Translations under genes and position numbers: made by a program
Notes under the pieces: generated by a model
The model's input: only the letters and a program-made list of their open reading frames with translations
What the model was told of the DNA's origin: nothing
The model's database searches: none
In this document: piece after piece, positions 43,436 through 55,953 of the stretch
Numbering within the stretch: position 1 is the stretch's first letter
Layout: each line of letters starts with the position of its first letter
DNA from: Pyronema omphalodes
Lineage: Eukaryota > Ascomycota > Pezizomycetes > Pezizales > Pyronemataceae
DNA: 64,000 nucleotides
Reading direction: 5' to 3'
Assembly (NCBI GenBank): GCA_024516155.1
Contig: JAJJXM010000027.1
Location: 1 to 64,000, forward strand

Positions 43436-45144
43436 CTACACTTCGTCGTAATCCATAACAGTCTCATCCACGTCATCGTCCCCCCAACCTCCACCACCAT
43501 ACCCCATATCTAACATTTCTACATCAATGGGGTGACTCTTTCCTGAAACCCTTTGCCCACCGGTTACAGAGTTTACACGGTACGTTTGGTATTCATGAGT
43601 TATGGTCAACTTTTTGTCCATAGCCTTGACCTGGTTATTCAGCGAAACAATTCGTTTGATCTGCTGTTCCAGTGCCTCAAGACTATGGGCCTCATCCACC
43701 CCTTTACTATCAAATTGCACGGTAGTCTGTGGATCAGTAGAGCCTGAAGCCGGCTGTGATAATGAGGCATCAATCTCTCCCCGTTCAATCTAGTGACAGC
43801 TGTTAGCACAATTTCCTAGTACGCAATAATACTGTACTCACCATTCCAAGTATTATGCGTTCGACGTCTCTGATTCCTCCCACAGCCCCTTCTGCGTTGA
43901 AATCTTGCCTCGCAATATCACACACACCGAGCGTGACATAAGTCTCTTTCAAAGCAATTATCTGCATATGCTGGAAAGCACGAATACACTGCTCTGCAAG
44001 TCCTGTATTCTGATCCTGCGAAAAGACATCACGTGTTAAAGTAATCTCTTGGCGGAAATTCTCAGTATCGGCGTTCTTAAAGGCCGTTGCAAAGGACTCA
44101 TAAGGTTTAGCTAGAGACTTCAGCCCTCGAGCAGTAGAAGGCGATACGCATTTCGGGAGCAAATGAATCTAGAGTTGTTAATTACGTTACCATGGTATAA
44201 GAGCCTGTACTACTACCTTTCCATCTAATATTAATCCTACTAGGATGTATTTCTTGTATGCTTCTACCTGTATCGCCGAGCATGCGTTGCCTGGAAATGC
44301 AATCGCCTAATAACAATATAAGCATCGTAGGCCATAGAACATCCAGTAGGTGACATACTTGACTTAGGAAGTCCTGTGCCCTCCGCCAATTCTTAACCCC
44401 CATGTACAGCTGTGCTCCATAGAGATAATACTCCATAACCTCTTGGCTTAAAAGCTCGAACCCCCTTAGATCGGCATCCTTCGCAGATCTAGATTGTGGT
44501 GCATCAAAAATATCAATATCGAGGACTTGAATGGCATCTCTGTAGCACTTGGCCTTCAGGCAGATACGAGTAAATATGGTGTGCATAAAAGAGAATAACG
44601 ACGAGTCAATGCGGAGGAGAGCTTTCTTGAGTGGCTTGACAGCTATTATAGCCTGTAATCGTGTTAGACATTGATAAATGAATGGGTGCTTCGAGAAGGA
44701 GAAACGAACCCGGGAGGTACCTTCTGCATACTGGCAGAAGCTCTCTACAAGCCGTCTAAACTCCCTCTGACAGTAATTAATCTGTCTTGTATCGTATAAC
44801 TCCATTAGACTGCGAAAGTATCGCCAGTTGTCGTCGAAAACATTGGTTCCGTGCTGAGCTGTATCTATCTTTGCACATCTGGGCCGCGATTAACTAGAGC
44901 TCCCAAGCTTACAACTTTCCCCCTAGTAGAAAACATACAGTACGAATACGTAGGGCAAGGTGTTAAATCCTGGATTAAGGACATCCAGTAGCGATCTTCC
45001 GTCTGAAAGGTTCTTTGCAAGTTGGCTCGCCGGTACTGGGTAGATGTAGTTCACTAGGATCAAGTTGCTCTGCTTCCTGAGCTGGTCCTCGGACAAGTCT
45101 CTTTCCGAAGGATACGAAGCAAAGGTTTCAAGAATCTTCTCCAT
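43436..45144 (-). CDS. CSN3: COP9 signalosome subunit 3
   Basis: Six exons (45144-44939, 44878-44710, 44652-44359, 44306-44217, 44168-43842, 43789-43436) give about 479 residues. The helical-repeat N-terminal half includes IIAVKPLKKALLRIDSS and YYLYGAQLYMGVKNWRRA. The family's AYKKYILVGLILDG precedes the PCI region (SLAKPYESFATAFKN, IIALKETYVTLGVCDIA, VERIILGMIERGEIDA). An acidic tail ends DVDETVMDYDEV. The protein belongs to the COP9 signalosome, which removes NEDD8 from cullins. The 57-nt intron 2 (44709-44653) has no stop and is a multiple of three, so retention would add 19 residues. I treat it as an intron because of its CTAAC branch and ATTACAG end. Confidence 0.9.
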
Positions 45145-45453
45145 GGCGACCGAAGCTGTAGGACGTTACGAGGAAGCGCGTACTGGATACGATTCGGAGT
45201 TAGCTGGATGGTGGAAGCTTGTCTGTTGCTGTGTTTGAGCCGTCTCGCCCAGCAGTTGGATTATTCCGCCCCACCACTCACAACCCACATCGCACTACTT
45301 CACGGCTACCAGCGCCAAGCCAGCCAAGGTTTAGTCAGGCCCTTAGGTACTCTATTCAGCCGCCGCCGCTGATCAAACTCCCCGCACCAACTTTTCTGGA
45401 GGATCCCCGCAATCTTCGATTCCCGACTCTCACGCGAGATAACGCCATCCGCC
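45145..45453. promoter_or_regulatory. Short divergent promoter of CSN3 and PRO2
   Basis: 309 bp separate the two start codons. The PRO2 side is C-rich with CCGCCCCACCACTCACAACC and CAACTTTTCTGG, as in pyrimidine-rich fungal promoters. No specific factor site is claimed. Confidence 0.4.
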
Positions 45454-46845
45454 ATGTCCACCCCGACCGAAATCGCCCGCACCGCCGCCCTCGCTTCGCG
45501 CACCCTCAAGGCCGTTTCCGGTGACGACCGCAACGCCGCCCTCACTGCCGTTCACGACGCTCTTGCTGCCGCGAAGGATGAGATTCTTGCTGCCAACCAG
45601 AAAGATATGGAGGCCGCTCAGGCCTTGGTTGATGCCGGAAAGATGAAGCAGTCTCTCGCGAAGCGTCTTCTTCTCTCCGATAGCAAGTGGGATGGAATGT
45701 TGGAGGGAATTCTCGATGTTCGCAACCTTGAGGATCCTGGTATGATCCGTAGTTCGGTCTCGTAAGGAACCTGCGATTGACTCTTCGCAGTCGGAAAGGT
45801 CACCATGGCGACCAAGCTGGACGATGGATTGGATCTTTACCGTCTCACCTGCCCTATTGGAGTTCTACTTGTCATCTTCGAGGCTCGTCCTGAGGTTATC
45901 GCCAATATCACTGCCTTGGCTTTGAAGTCCGGAAACGCGGCCATCTTGAAGGGAGGAAAGGAGAGCACTGCTTCGTTCGCTGCCATCGCCAACGTTGTTT
46001 CCAGAGCCCTTGCTACCACCAAGATCCCCTCTGGGGCCATCCAGCTCGTCCAAACCCGTGAGGATGTCAGCGCCCTCCTCGACCAGGACCAGTACATTGA
46101 CCTTGTTATTCCCCGCGGAGGAAACGACCTCGTTCGCTACATCAAGGAGAACACCAAGATTCCTGTCATGGGACATGCTGATGGACTCTGTGCGATCTAT
46201 GTTCACCCTGATGCCGATGCTGTAAAGGCGGTGAAGGTGGTTGTTGACGCTAAGACTGACTACCCGGCGGCGTGCAATGCGTGCGAGACCCTGCTAGTTC
46301 ACCAGGACGCCGCAACTACTCTTTTGCCCAAGATTGCATCAGCGCTCCTAGAGGCGGGAGTGTCCCTCCGCTGCGATTCTCTCTCCAAGGCTGCGCTTCA
46401 GGGTTCGGATCTGGACTCGGCTAAGAAGCTTATCCTTCAGGACTCCACGGAGGAGGACTACAACACTGAATTCCTTGAGCTCACCGTAGCCGTCAAGGTT
46501 GTTTCTGGATTGGACGAGGCAGTTGAGCACATTAATCAACACGGTTCCGGTCACACTGATGCTATTCTTACCGAGTCAAAGGAGACTGCTGAGAGCTTCA
46601 TGAACCGTGTTGACTCTGCAGGTGTTTTCTGGAACGCATCTACTCGTTTCGCGGACGGATTCAGATACGGATTTGGTACTGAGGTCGGTATCTCAACGAA
46701 CAAGATCCACGCCCGTGGACCTGTAGGATTGGAGGGTTTGACCATTCATAAGTATCAGTTGCGGGGCAACGGACAAGGTGCATCTGATTACGGTGCCGGT
46801 AAGAAGGCATACTTGCACACAAAGATTGAGGATATCAACATCTAG
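45454..46845 (+). CDS. PRO2: Gamma-glutamyl phosphate reductase (glutamate-5-semialdehyde dehydrogenase)
   Basis: Two exons (45454-45739, 45791-46845; 51-nt intron) encode about 446 residues, the normal length. The enzyme reduces gamma-glutamyl phosphate with NADPH to glutamate-5-semialdehyde, the second step of proline synthesis. Visible family features are CPIGVLLVIFEARPEV, KSGNAAILKGGKES, IDLVIPRGGNDLVRYI, the PAACNACETLLVH segment containing the catalytic cysteine, and HGSGHTDAI plus FADGFRYGFGTEVGISTNKIHARGPVGLEGLT. The start was chosen because MSTPTEIARTAALASRTLK follows directly and matches the fungal N-terminus. Codon choice is strongly C-ending, suggesting high expression. It lies 593 bp upstream of the 5-oxoprolinase gene on the same strand. 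Confidence 0.97.
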
Positions 46846-47438
46846 ACTAGTAACTTTTCTGGGGATTAAAAATAAACCGTTCTAGGAATGGTGATTCTGT
46901 AGATAGCTGATTATTTTTCTTTGCATATTTGTTTTGGGATAGCGTGAATAAAAATATCCATGGCATGAAGAATACGTTCTTGGGGAAAGGCCAAATGGCA
47001 GACGAAGTCCGGCGGAGATTTACTGCCGACCGGATAGGCCTCAGTTCTTTCCGAAATCTTCAAATTCGGGAGATTGTATCTAGCGGACGATAGGCGTCGG
47101 AGTTGCGACTACGCCGTGTATATAGACACCCGGGGATTCACGCGTCCGGAGTTTCACTGCCGCTGTTCTGCCTAAATTAGCGTGTTCTTCGAAAGTTACC
47201 AATGTAAAAAAAGTGGGGTTTGTCAGTGGAAGGTAGTGGGACGTCATGTACATATAGAAGCGATGAGCTGCTCTCGAAGACGAGATTCATACCTCAGCAA
47301 CGGCTTTGTCCAAACCATCTCAATACACCCTCTTTCTCCATTGCTCTGTTGTTTTAGAATCATAAAAAAGAACTCCGGCAGGTCCGATACCTCTACCATT
47401 ACCTCTACATACCTTTAAACACACACACGCAAAGAACT
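46846..47438. other. Intergenic spacer between PRO2 and 5-oxoprolinase
   Basis: This contains the PRO2 3' region and the oxoprolinase promoter, with an ACACACACGCAAAG leader just before the start. GCCGACCGGATAGGCC and GTCCGGCGGAG near 47010-47040 are GC-rich. No gene is visible. Confidence 0.45.
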
Positions 47439-50400
47439 ATGCCTGGAATCAGAATCGCCATTGACGTGAGCTCTCCTGCGGGTCCCAGACTTCCTCGACA
47501 TTTGTCAAGCTTCACCATCAAGATACTGACGGATTACGATGTCTATAGCGTGGTGGAACATTCACCGACTGTGTTGGAAACTCCGGTAGCGGCAAGCTCG
47601 AAGACGATGTCATTATCAAGTTGCTTTCAGTCGACCCCGCAAACTACGACGATGCTCCCCTTGAGGGAATCCGGCGGTTACTAGAACACTTCACTGGAAA
47701 AACTATTCCCCGTGGACAGCCCCTAGATACCTCAGAGATTGGTTCGTTGAGCTTGGAGATAAAGACGGAAGTGGATGATAGCTGACGAGAAGCTTCACAG
47801 AGTCTATCCGTATGGGAACTACAGTGGCAACCAATGCGTTGCTGGAAAGGAAGGGAGAGAAGTGTGCTATGATTACTACAAAGGGTTTCAAGGACTGCTT
47901 GGTGATTGGTATGTCTCCGTCACCCAACTTCTTACGCGGAGCTCCGTTGTTGAAGCTTAGACTAACTCCAATCCAGGAAACCAGTCTAGACCTAGAATCT
48001 TCGACCTCGCTATTCACAAGCCCGATGTTCTATATGAGACCGTCCTCGAGATTGAGGAGCGTGTAACTTTGGAAGATTACGCCGAGCACCCCGAGCGAGA
48101 AGTCACCGATATTGCTGCGGCCAACGATGCGGACCTTGTCAAGGGTCTTTCCGGAGAGATTGTTCGCATTCTCCAGCGCCCTAACGAGGCCCAGATCAGG
48201 GAGGGTCTTCAGAAGCTATACGATGACGGATACCGGTCGATCGCTGTGTGCTTGATGCACTCCTACACTTTCCCTGACCACGAGCAGTTGGTTGGAAAGA
48301 TTGCCGAGGAGATTGGATTCACACACATCTCCTTGTCTGCTGAGCTCATGCCTATGATCAAGCTTGTTCCCAGAGCTACCTCGGCCACTGCCGATGCATA
48401 CCTGACCCCCGAGATCAAGCGGTATATCCAGGGCTTTTCTAAGGGATTCGTTGGAGGGCTTGGAGCTGAGGCCAGCAAACAGGGAGGAAACAAGGGAGCT
48501 CGTTGCGAGTTCATGCAGTCTGATGGAGGACTTGTAGACGTTTCCCGTTTCAGCGGACTTCGTGCTATTCTATCCGGACCCGCTGGAGGAGTCGTCGGAT
48601 ATGCACTTACATCTTACGACCCGGAGACTAAGGTTCCTGTTATTGGATTTGACATGGGTGGAACTTCCACTGATGTTTCCCGTTATGGAGCCGGACGTTA
48701 CGAGCATGTCTTTGAGACTACTACTGCTGGTGTAACCATCCAGAGCCCTCAGCTTGACATCAACACCGTCGCTGCTGGAGGAGGATCTCGTCTCTTCTGG
48801 AAGAACGGATTGTTTGTTGTCGGACCTGAGTCTGCTTCCGCCCACCCCGGTCCTGCTTGTTACCGTAAGGGAGGTCCTTTGACCGTCACTGACGCCAACT
48901 TGTTCCTTGGACGTCTCCTCCCCGAGTACTTCCCTAAGATTTTCGGTAAGAACGAGAACGAGGGATTGGACGAGTCTGCCTCTAGGAAGCTCTTCGAGGA
49001 GCTTACTGAGCAAATCAATAAGGACCTCGGAAAGAATATGACTGCTGAGGAGGTTGCCTACGGTTTCATTAAGATCGCCAACGAGACCATGACCCGTCCT
49101 ATCCGTTCCTTGACTGAGGCTAAGGGATACGACACCTCCCAGCACAGACTCGCTTCCTTTGGAGGAGCTGGAGGACAACACGCTGTTGCAATTGCTGAAT
49201 CGCTCGGAATCAGCCAGGTCTTGGTCCACAGATACTCTTCCGTTCTTTCCGCCTACGGAATGGCTTTGGCCGATGTCGTCCACGAGGTCCAGGAGCCCAG
49301 CTCCGTTGTCTTCAACGACCAGGAGAAGTCTCACCTCGTCGAGAGACTCAATGGTCTTAAGGAGAAGGCTAGTGCAGCACTCCGTGATCAGGGTTTCGAA
49401 CAGAAGGACATCGTCTACGAGGAGTACCTGAACATGCGCTACCGCGGAACCGAGTCAGCTCTCATGATCGTCAAGCCTGAGGCCGGTGAGTTCGCTGAGG
49501 GTAACGACGCTTACGGGGCTGCCTTCATCAGACAGCATGAGCAGGAATTTGGATTCACCCTCCCTGACCGTGACATCCTTGTTGATGACATCCGTGTCCG
49601 CGGAATCGGAAAGTCCAACATTCAGATGGAGAAGACTGTTGACCAGCAACTTAAGGAGCTTAAGCAGACTGCTGTCGACCCCAGCAAGGCTTCTTTCAAG
49701 AAGCTTGTCTACTTTGAGCAGGGACGACAGGAGACCCCCGTCTACCAGCTCGAGAATCTCTCTGTTGGTGACAAGATTAAGGGACCTGCCATGCTTGCCG
49801 ATGGAACCCAGACTATCGTCGTCACCCCTGAGGCCACTGCCGTGATTCTCTCGACTCACGTTGTCATCAACCTCGGTGAAGCCGAGACTGGACCTAAGAA
49901 GCTTAGCACCGACAAGGTCGACCCCATCATGTTGTCCATCTTTGCCCACCGCTTCATGGCCATTGCCGAGCAGATGGGACGTGCTCTTCAGAAGACCTCC
50001 GTTTCCACCAACGTCAAGGAGCGCCTCGACTACTCTTGCGCTCTCTTTGACGCCGAGGGAGGACTCGTTGCCAACGCCCCTCACTTGCCCGTTCACTTGG
50101 GATCCATGTCCACCTGTGTTCGTACCCAGGCTGCTCTCTGGAAGGGTAAGTTGAAGCGTGGAGATGTTCTCGTTTCCAACCACCCCGAGTTCGGAGGAAC
50201 CCATTTGCCCGATATCACCGTTATCACCCCCGCGTTCAACGGTGACAAAATCATCTTCTACGTTGCATCCCGTGCTCACCATGCCGATATCGGTGGTATC
50301 CTCCCCGGATCCATGCCCCCCAACTCCAAGGAGTTATACCAGGAGGGAGCTGCCATTAAGAGTGAGAAGATCGTCTCCGAGGGACACTTTAACGAGGAGC

Positions 50401-51614
50401 GTATGACCGAGCTTCTTCTTGAGGAGCCTGCTCAGTACCCCGGATGCTCTGGAACTCGTTGCTTGGCCGACAATATCAACGATCTTAAGGCCCAGGTTGC
50501 CGCTAACCAGAAGGGTATCAACCTCATCTCCTCCCTCATCGAGGACTACGGTGAGGATGTTGTTCAACACTACATGGTCTCCATCCAGAACAACGCTGAG
50601 CAGTCTGTTCGTGAATTGTTGAAGAAGGTTTACAAGCGTTTCGAGGGCCAGTCTCTTATTGCTATGGACCACATGGACGACGGTTCTCCTATCTGCCTTA
50701 AGATCGAGATTGACGAGGAGAAGGGAGAGGCTATCTTCGACTTCGAGGGTACCGGACCTGAGATGTACGGTAACATGAACGCTCCTGAGGCCGTTACCTA
50801 CTCTGCCATCATCTACTGTCTCCGTGCTTTGATCTCCGAGGATATTCCCTTGAACCAAGGATGTCTCAAGCCTATCAAGGTCAAGATCCCTAAGGACTCT
50901 TTCCTCTCCCCCTCCGGTTCCGCCGCCGTCGTCGGAGGAAATGTCTTGACATCCCAGCGTATCACCGACGTTGTCCTCAAGGCATTCCAGGCTTGTGCCG
51001 CCTCTCAAGGAGACTGCAACAACCTCACCTTCGGATATGGAGGACAAGTTGAGGGTAAGGGTCACGTCAAGGGATTCGGATACTACGAGACAATTGCCGG
51101 AGGTTCCGGTGCTGGACCTAACTGGGATGGAACTTCTGGTGTTCACACTCACATGACCAACACCCGTATCACTGATGCTGAAATCTTTGAGCGTCGCTAC
51201 CCTGTTATCTTGCGTGAATTCTCTATCCGTGAAGGATCTCGCGGTCTTGGAGAGTTCGAGGGTGGTGATGGTGTCGTTCGTGATATCGAGTTCCGTGTCC
51301 CTGTTCAGGTTTCTATCCTGTCAGAACGTCGTATCTACCACCCTTACGGAATGGCTGGAGGAGAGGACGCCAAGTGTGGTCTCAACATCTGGATGAGAAA
51401 GACCAAGGAGGGTGGTTACCGTACCATTAACTTGGGCGGTAAGAACACCGCTGCCATGGCTCCAGGAGAGAGAATTATCATCAACACCCCCGGTGGAGGA
51501 GGATACGGAAAGGCCGAGAACAGGAAGGGAGCCGCTCCTAAGGTGGCACATCCCACCGACGGATGGAAGGGAGGAAGTTTGGCCAGCAGAGCACAGACGC
51601 AGGAGACTAACTAA
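47439..51614 (+). CDS. OXP1: 5-oxoprolinase (ATP-hydrolysing)
   Basis: Four exons (47439-47465, 47549-47741, 47801-47908, 47977-51614; introns 83, 59 and 68 nt) encode about 1321 residues, normal for the family. It opens 5-oxoproline to glutamate with ATP in the gamma-glutamyl/glutathione cycle, in the cytosol. The N-terminal hydantoinase A half begins IAIDRGGTFTD (split by intron 1) and contains [28 protein letters not shown] and [14 protein letters not shown]. The hydantoinase B half starts near [20 protein letters not shown] and contains [34 protein letters not shown] and NTPGGGGYG. Intron 2 uses a less common GTTCGT donor. Codon use is highly biased (GGA, ATC, AAG), suggesting strong expression, and this produces three long antisense frames. 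Confidence 0.97.
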
Positions 51615-52021
51615 AAGTTGTATGAGTTTCGCATGGGTTTTGGATACCACTTTTGTTTATTTTTGGTTTAGTATTTTTTGGGTTTGCGAAAAAAAATTTG
51701 TTTTTACTTGGGTTGCGATTGAGGATTTTAGTTTTATACCTGCATTAGTTTCTTATTTGTTTTTTTCAAGGATTATGTATGATTGAATACAAAAGAATTA
51801 TTTTCTATCAGAAAATTGGCGAGAAAATCGTAATTCGTGATCAGCCAATAAGCGATAGTTTATAATCACATAAGCGCGCGCGCGCTTACTTATCGCTAAC
51901 CCATCCCACCACCTTGCCACAACAGACCACGAAAAACATATCAACCCACCAGCAACCAACTTCATAGAAAGCAATCTACATGCGCATCCTCATCATCTAG
52001 GATCCAATTTACAAAAGATTT
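51615..52021. other. Spacer with an 18-bp perfect palindrome
   Basis: This is AT-rich 3' sequence of the oxoprolinase gene. TAAGCGCGCGCGCGCTTA at 51871-51888 is a perfect palindrome with an alternating CG core. No gene is visible. Confidence 0.5.
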
Positions 52022-52101
52022 GATCCATACAGGGGTCGAACCTGTGACCTTGGCGTCAACTATTATTAGCACCACGCTCTAACCAACTGAGCTAATAGAC
52101 C
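52022..52101 (-). tRNA. tRNA-Ile (anticodon AAU) with a 7-nt intron
   Basis: Read on -, GGTCTAT (52101-52095) pairs with ATGGATC (52028-52022) as the acceptor stem, with two G-T pairs. TAGCTCAGTTGGTTAGAG is a normal D-arm/A-box, and CAGGTTCGACCCCTG is a perfect T-arm/B-box. The anticodon stem TGGTG/CGCCA encloses CTAATA...A with anticodon AAT. Seven extra bases (52063-52057) sit one base 3' of the anticodon, the canonical tRNA intron position. Confidence 0.93.
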
Positions 52102-55100
52102 TGATTTGTAATCGGATAACGGCTGGTGCCTTTTTAAAACATTTTATGTGTGGTGGGTGGGTTTGTTCGTTATGTTTGGGATGGTGAATGGAGATTTGAT
52201 GTGGTGGGGGTTGCTTGGGGGGGTACTGGGGGTGTAGGGAAGGTGTTGTGGGTCGATGTTAAATTGTGGAATTGTGAGGGTGGGTGAAATTGTGAGATTC
52301 ATTGGTAGGATTCTGAGTGTTCTCCGTCTTCTTGATCCCCCAAGCAGCGAACTGGCAATTAGAAATTATTTTAATTTTTGAAGCTTTTCCTGATGTTCTA
52401 GTGGGTGTGTTGCATCCATGATGATAAATCGCCCGTATCGGCCAAGGATGATATAGCAGTACATGAAGCTTTATGAACAAATGATAACCGTTGATCGTTG
52501 GTCAGAACTTAACATTGTTCCTCGCCCTTGTCAGTACATCGCTCCATGAATTCGAGTAACGTTCTTCATCACGATTCCTAGACTTGTAAACTTTTGACCA
52601 TCGACCTTTGGATCCAACCTTGTGACTCATCAACACTACAAGTAAACAAACGATATCGATTTCATTGTCTGCCCACAGGCTCCCACAAGTTAACAATTCC
52701 CCTCCTTAGATTTTGAAAATCCAACCAATCCTACTTAAGCCCACCAATCCATCTCTCCTAGACTCCTAGTATGTTTAACCATAGCCTTCCCGTGTGTGGA
52801 TTTTATACAATTTACTAACATAGTTCCATAACTCTCTGAATTGTTCCTTGGATTTCCTCACCTCATATTCCTCAAACCTCATTTTCCGCTTTCGGTTACA
52901 TTGGATATCATAGCTCTGTTTCCTTCCTAGAACCTCAAGGTATCCAAGGGCAACCAAAGAATATTTTACCCCCAGCTAAAATTGAAAAATCAATCAAGCG
53001 TGAAGTTTTAATATCTTCCATTCATCGAGGTTTATACTATTCTCCGTAGCTTGGAAGGAATACATTATGCAGATGATGTATGCCTAATATACGGGATACG
53101 TTGGGGTCCAGGTATTGGTTTAATCTGGAGTGTAATATAAAAGACGTGTGACTAGTCTTTAGAGGAGGCGGATAGACTTGAAAGTGTTTTTTTATTTTAT
53201 TTTATTTTTTATTTTTACTTTTTGGAGGGGGAGGAGGTTGTAGTACGTCATGCTGAACAGACAGCGGTGGAGAAGCGATAGTGAAGGTGAGGGGGATGCG
53301 GAGTTGTAGTGATAAAGAAAAAGAATGCAAAGTATGGGGTGCGAGACTGAGCGGAGCTGCAGAAGTGGATTGAAGGTGTTTTAAACACAGTACAAGATGA
53401 GCCTGGGTTAGTTTTGCATATAGATAGTACCAGAGTATGGGCTGCCTTAGCGATGTGAATTCCTAGAGAGGAAATCTTTCGAAATTTCCCTAATCAAGAC
53501 ATGCTTCAGGATGGTTGCTTAATGGACCACGACAACAGACAGTAGAACAGAATAACAAATCATGAGAGCAAAGGAAAATAAGCAATCGTGCCAAATTGAT
53601 AATATTTTTGAAATCTTTTCAGTATACCACACTGAAGACTGATAGTTATAGTATATACACTGTTGGAAGACCTTATTCTCATGTCAACGTTGTCGGTTTA
53701 GTCAGATATATCAGTACATGAACCATTAGAAACCCTTTCCAGAATCGGTATTTATGAGGCAGATCTTACCGTTATTCCTTGCACCAGGCAGTAAATCACT
53801 CGCGACTCACAGTCTGGGAGAACTGTTGACTCTCAGCCCCTTTATCGTACTTTTGAACTCCTCCATACCACTAGTAAATGTCATAGGTCAATCTCAGTAT
53901 CTGTCCGTAGGTAGCGCAACAACATCGGCATTTTAGGATTTTAACCCAAGGCTGCGCAGGAATCTACGGGCCCGAAGACCCGTGAAACCTAAAGCCCATT
54001 GACCACTAAAGGGATAAGTCACTGAAGGGACAAGGCACTGTCTTCACGCATTATCACGATTTTCGGTGGATTAGGGTTCGCGGCTACATTACCTAGCGCC
54101 ATGTTAACGCCAGAATGCTGTATATACTCCAACCCATTCGCAATGTCACTGTGACTGAGTCAAAGACCACCGCCGCGTTCTGATCAATGAATATTTCTAT
54201 TATCAAATACCTGCCATTTCTCTCAAATCTTCTGTAATGGATGTTCTATGCCTCGGACCTCAGTCGGAGTGTGTACTATGTCAAAGTAACACATGATACG
54301 TCAAGATAAACCAACGAATTGCGAATTTCATTAATCTTTTAGCTTTTGAGTCTTCTGCTATTCCGGAGAATCATAAGTCTTCTGCTATTCCCGAGAATCA
54401 TATCATACTCCATGAACTCACGCTGAGTAACCAGGTAGAAATATCTTCCAAAATCATGTAGCATAGAGAGAAATTGGAATGCAGAAATCATTACTCCTTC
54501 CTTCCTTCAACCCGCCGTGTTTCTAAAGCAAAACCCAGAGTTCGGCACAGTACGTCCACAACATCGGACGGACGGCCACTATGTACGACGTGCGATATCA
54601 CTCGTTTTGATCTTCATCGGGCATGCAGCAGACGTCCGTAACGCTTACCATATTTCAGATAAGTAACATCAACTAATATCAAATTAGTACTTCACGTAAA
54701 CATCATAACTATTCACTTGCCATCTATTTCCAAACTCACTGCTTTCATTTTAGTCCCGCTTCTACAATTGTAGCGTTGTGAAGAAGAGAAGATATTCATT
54801 TATTCCTGTGTTCATTTTTTTTGGAAATATTCAACATTCGACATCCCCATGAAAAATAAAATCATGTGAGAGATAACTGGAGTGAAATATATCCAGCCGG
54901 TGAGCATGTAAGTCAATGACTTGCTACGCATTCGGTGTCAGATGTTTGATAGATCATAGCAGAGCTTGGATACAGCGCTGCTAAAGTTATTCCTCTACCA
55001 CCATATAATTCATATCTTACTATGATATCGTTAATAGCGAGCCGTTAAACCCCCATGACTCTAATTTCAGGCCTCCGGTTCTTTTTTCTTTTAATTTCTT

Positions 55101-55845
55101 AGTGTTTTTTATCATCATATCATTATGGATAGCCGTCCGCAGTCTGAGGCACACCCGACAATGTAACGTATACTCCGATTGTCTACCAGCACACCTCATG
55201 GAAGCGTAGCGGATTCGGATTGATGGGTGCGTGGATATCAATTCTTCCATCTTTTCCTCTATACGTAACTTGTAAGCCGTGCTGGATTTGTATTATTATC
55301 TGCTCAACTTTTCCGTGTAAAAGGCTTCCACACCAGTTTCCTGACAGTATTTATTTTATCACGGTACGTACAATGTATCCAGAGATGTGTTATCGAAGTT
55401 ACACTGGAAATTGAATATCTTCATATCGGTTTTCTGGTGGTATGAACTTTATTCCTGGATGTATGAATGATCCAATGATCACTCGGGATCCAAATTCCGC
55501 TGGAGGGTTTTTCATACCGGTTTCCTGACAGTGAGTATTTTCCTGTATGTAGCAAGTACTGAGAATATTTTCCAGCATCAGCCGTGCAAGAACTCGACGA
55601 GAAAGTATCATGTGCAGTGAACAGTGGACAGGGTATATGGGACAGAATCCCTGCCATAAAACAATCCTCACCATTCATTCCTTCCACTACATCAGTGCCT
55701 TTTGTCCAACAATGCCAACACGCTCTACGGATATCCCCTAGGGAATCTGTTGGGGAAAAGCCCAGCCTGAAATATCTGGTTAAAGCCCGAATAGATCCGG
55801 CCCGATAGAATCGTGGGAGATTCTCCAGTAAATCGGTAATAATAT

Positions 55846-55953
55846 GGTGAGTTTTTTTTTAGGTGAGTTTTTTTTTAGGTGAGTTTTTTTTTAGGTGAGT
55901 TTTTTTTTAGGTGAGTTTTTTTTTAGGTGAGTTTTTTTTTAGGTAAGTTTTGT
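55846..55953. repeat. 16-bp tandem repeat GGTGAGTTTTTTTTTA
   Basis: Six near-identical units of GGTGAGTTTTTTTTTA in a row, then a degenerate GGTAAGTTTTGTTTA unit running into a GGCTTTAACCAG repeat fragment. Each unit resembles a 5' splice site followed by a T tract, but there is no gene around it. Confidence 0.85.

Noticed and set aside
48570..51152. Three long antisense frames (254-275 codons) opposite the 5-oxoprolinase gene
   Set aside because: They lie in the complement of a highly codon-biased gene that avoids TTA, CTA and TCA. They are Leu/Ser/Gly/Asp-rich with no domain, so they are shadows.
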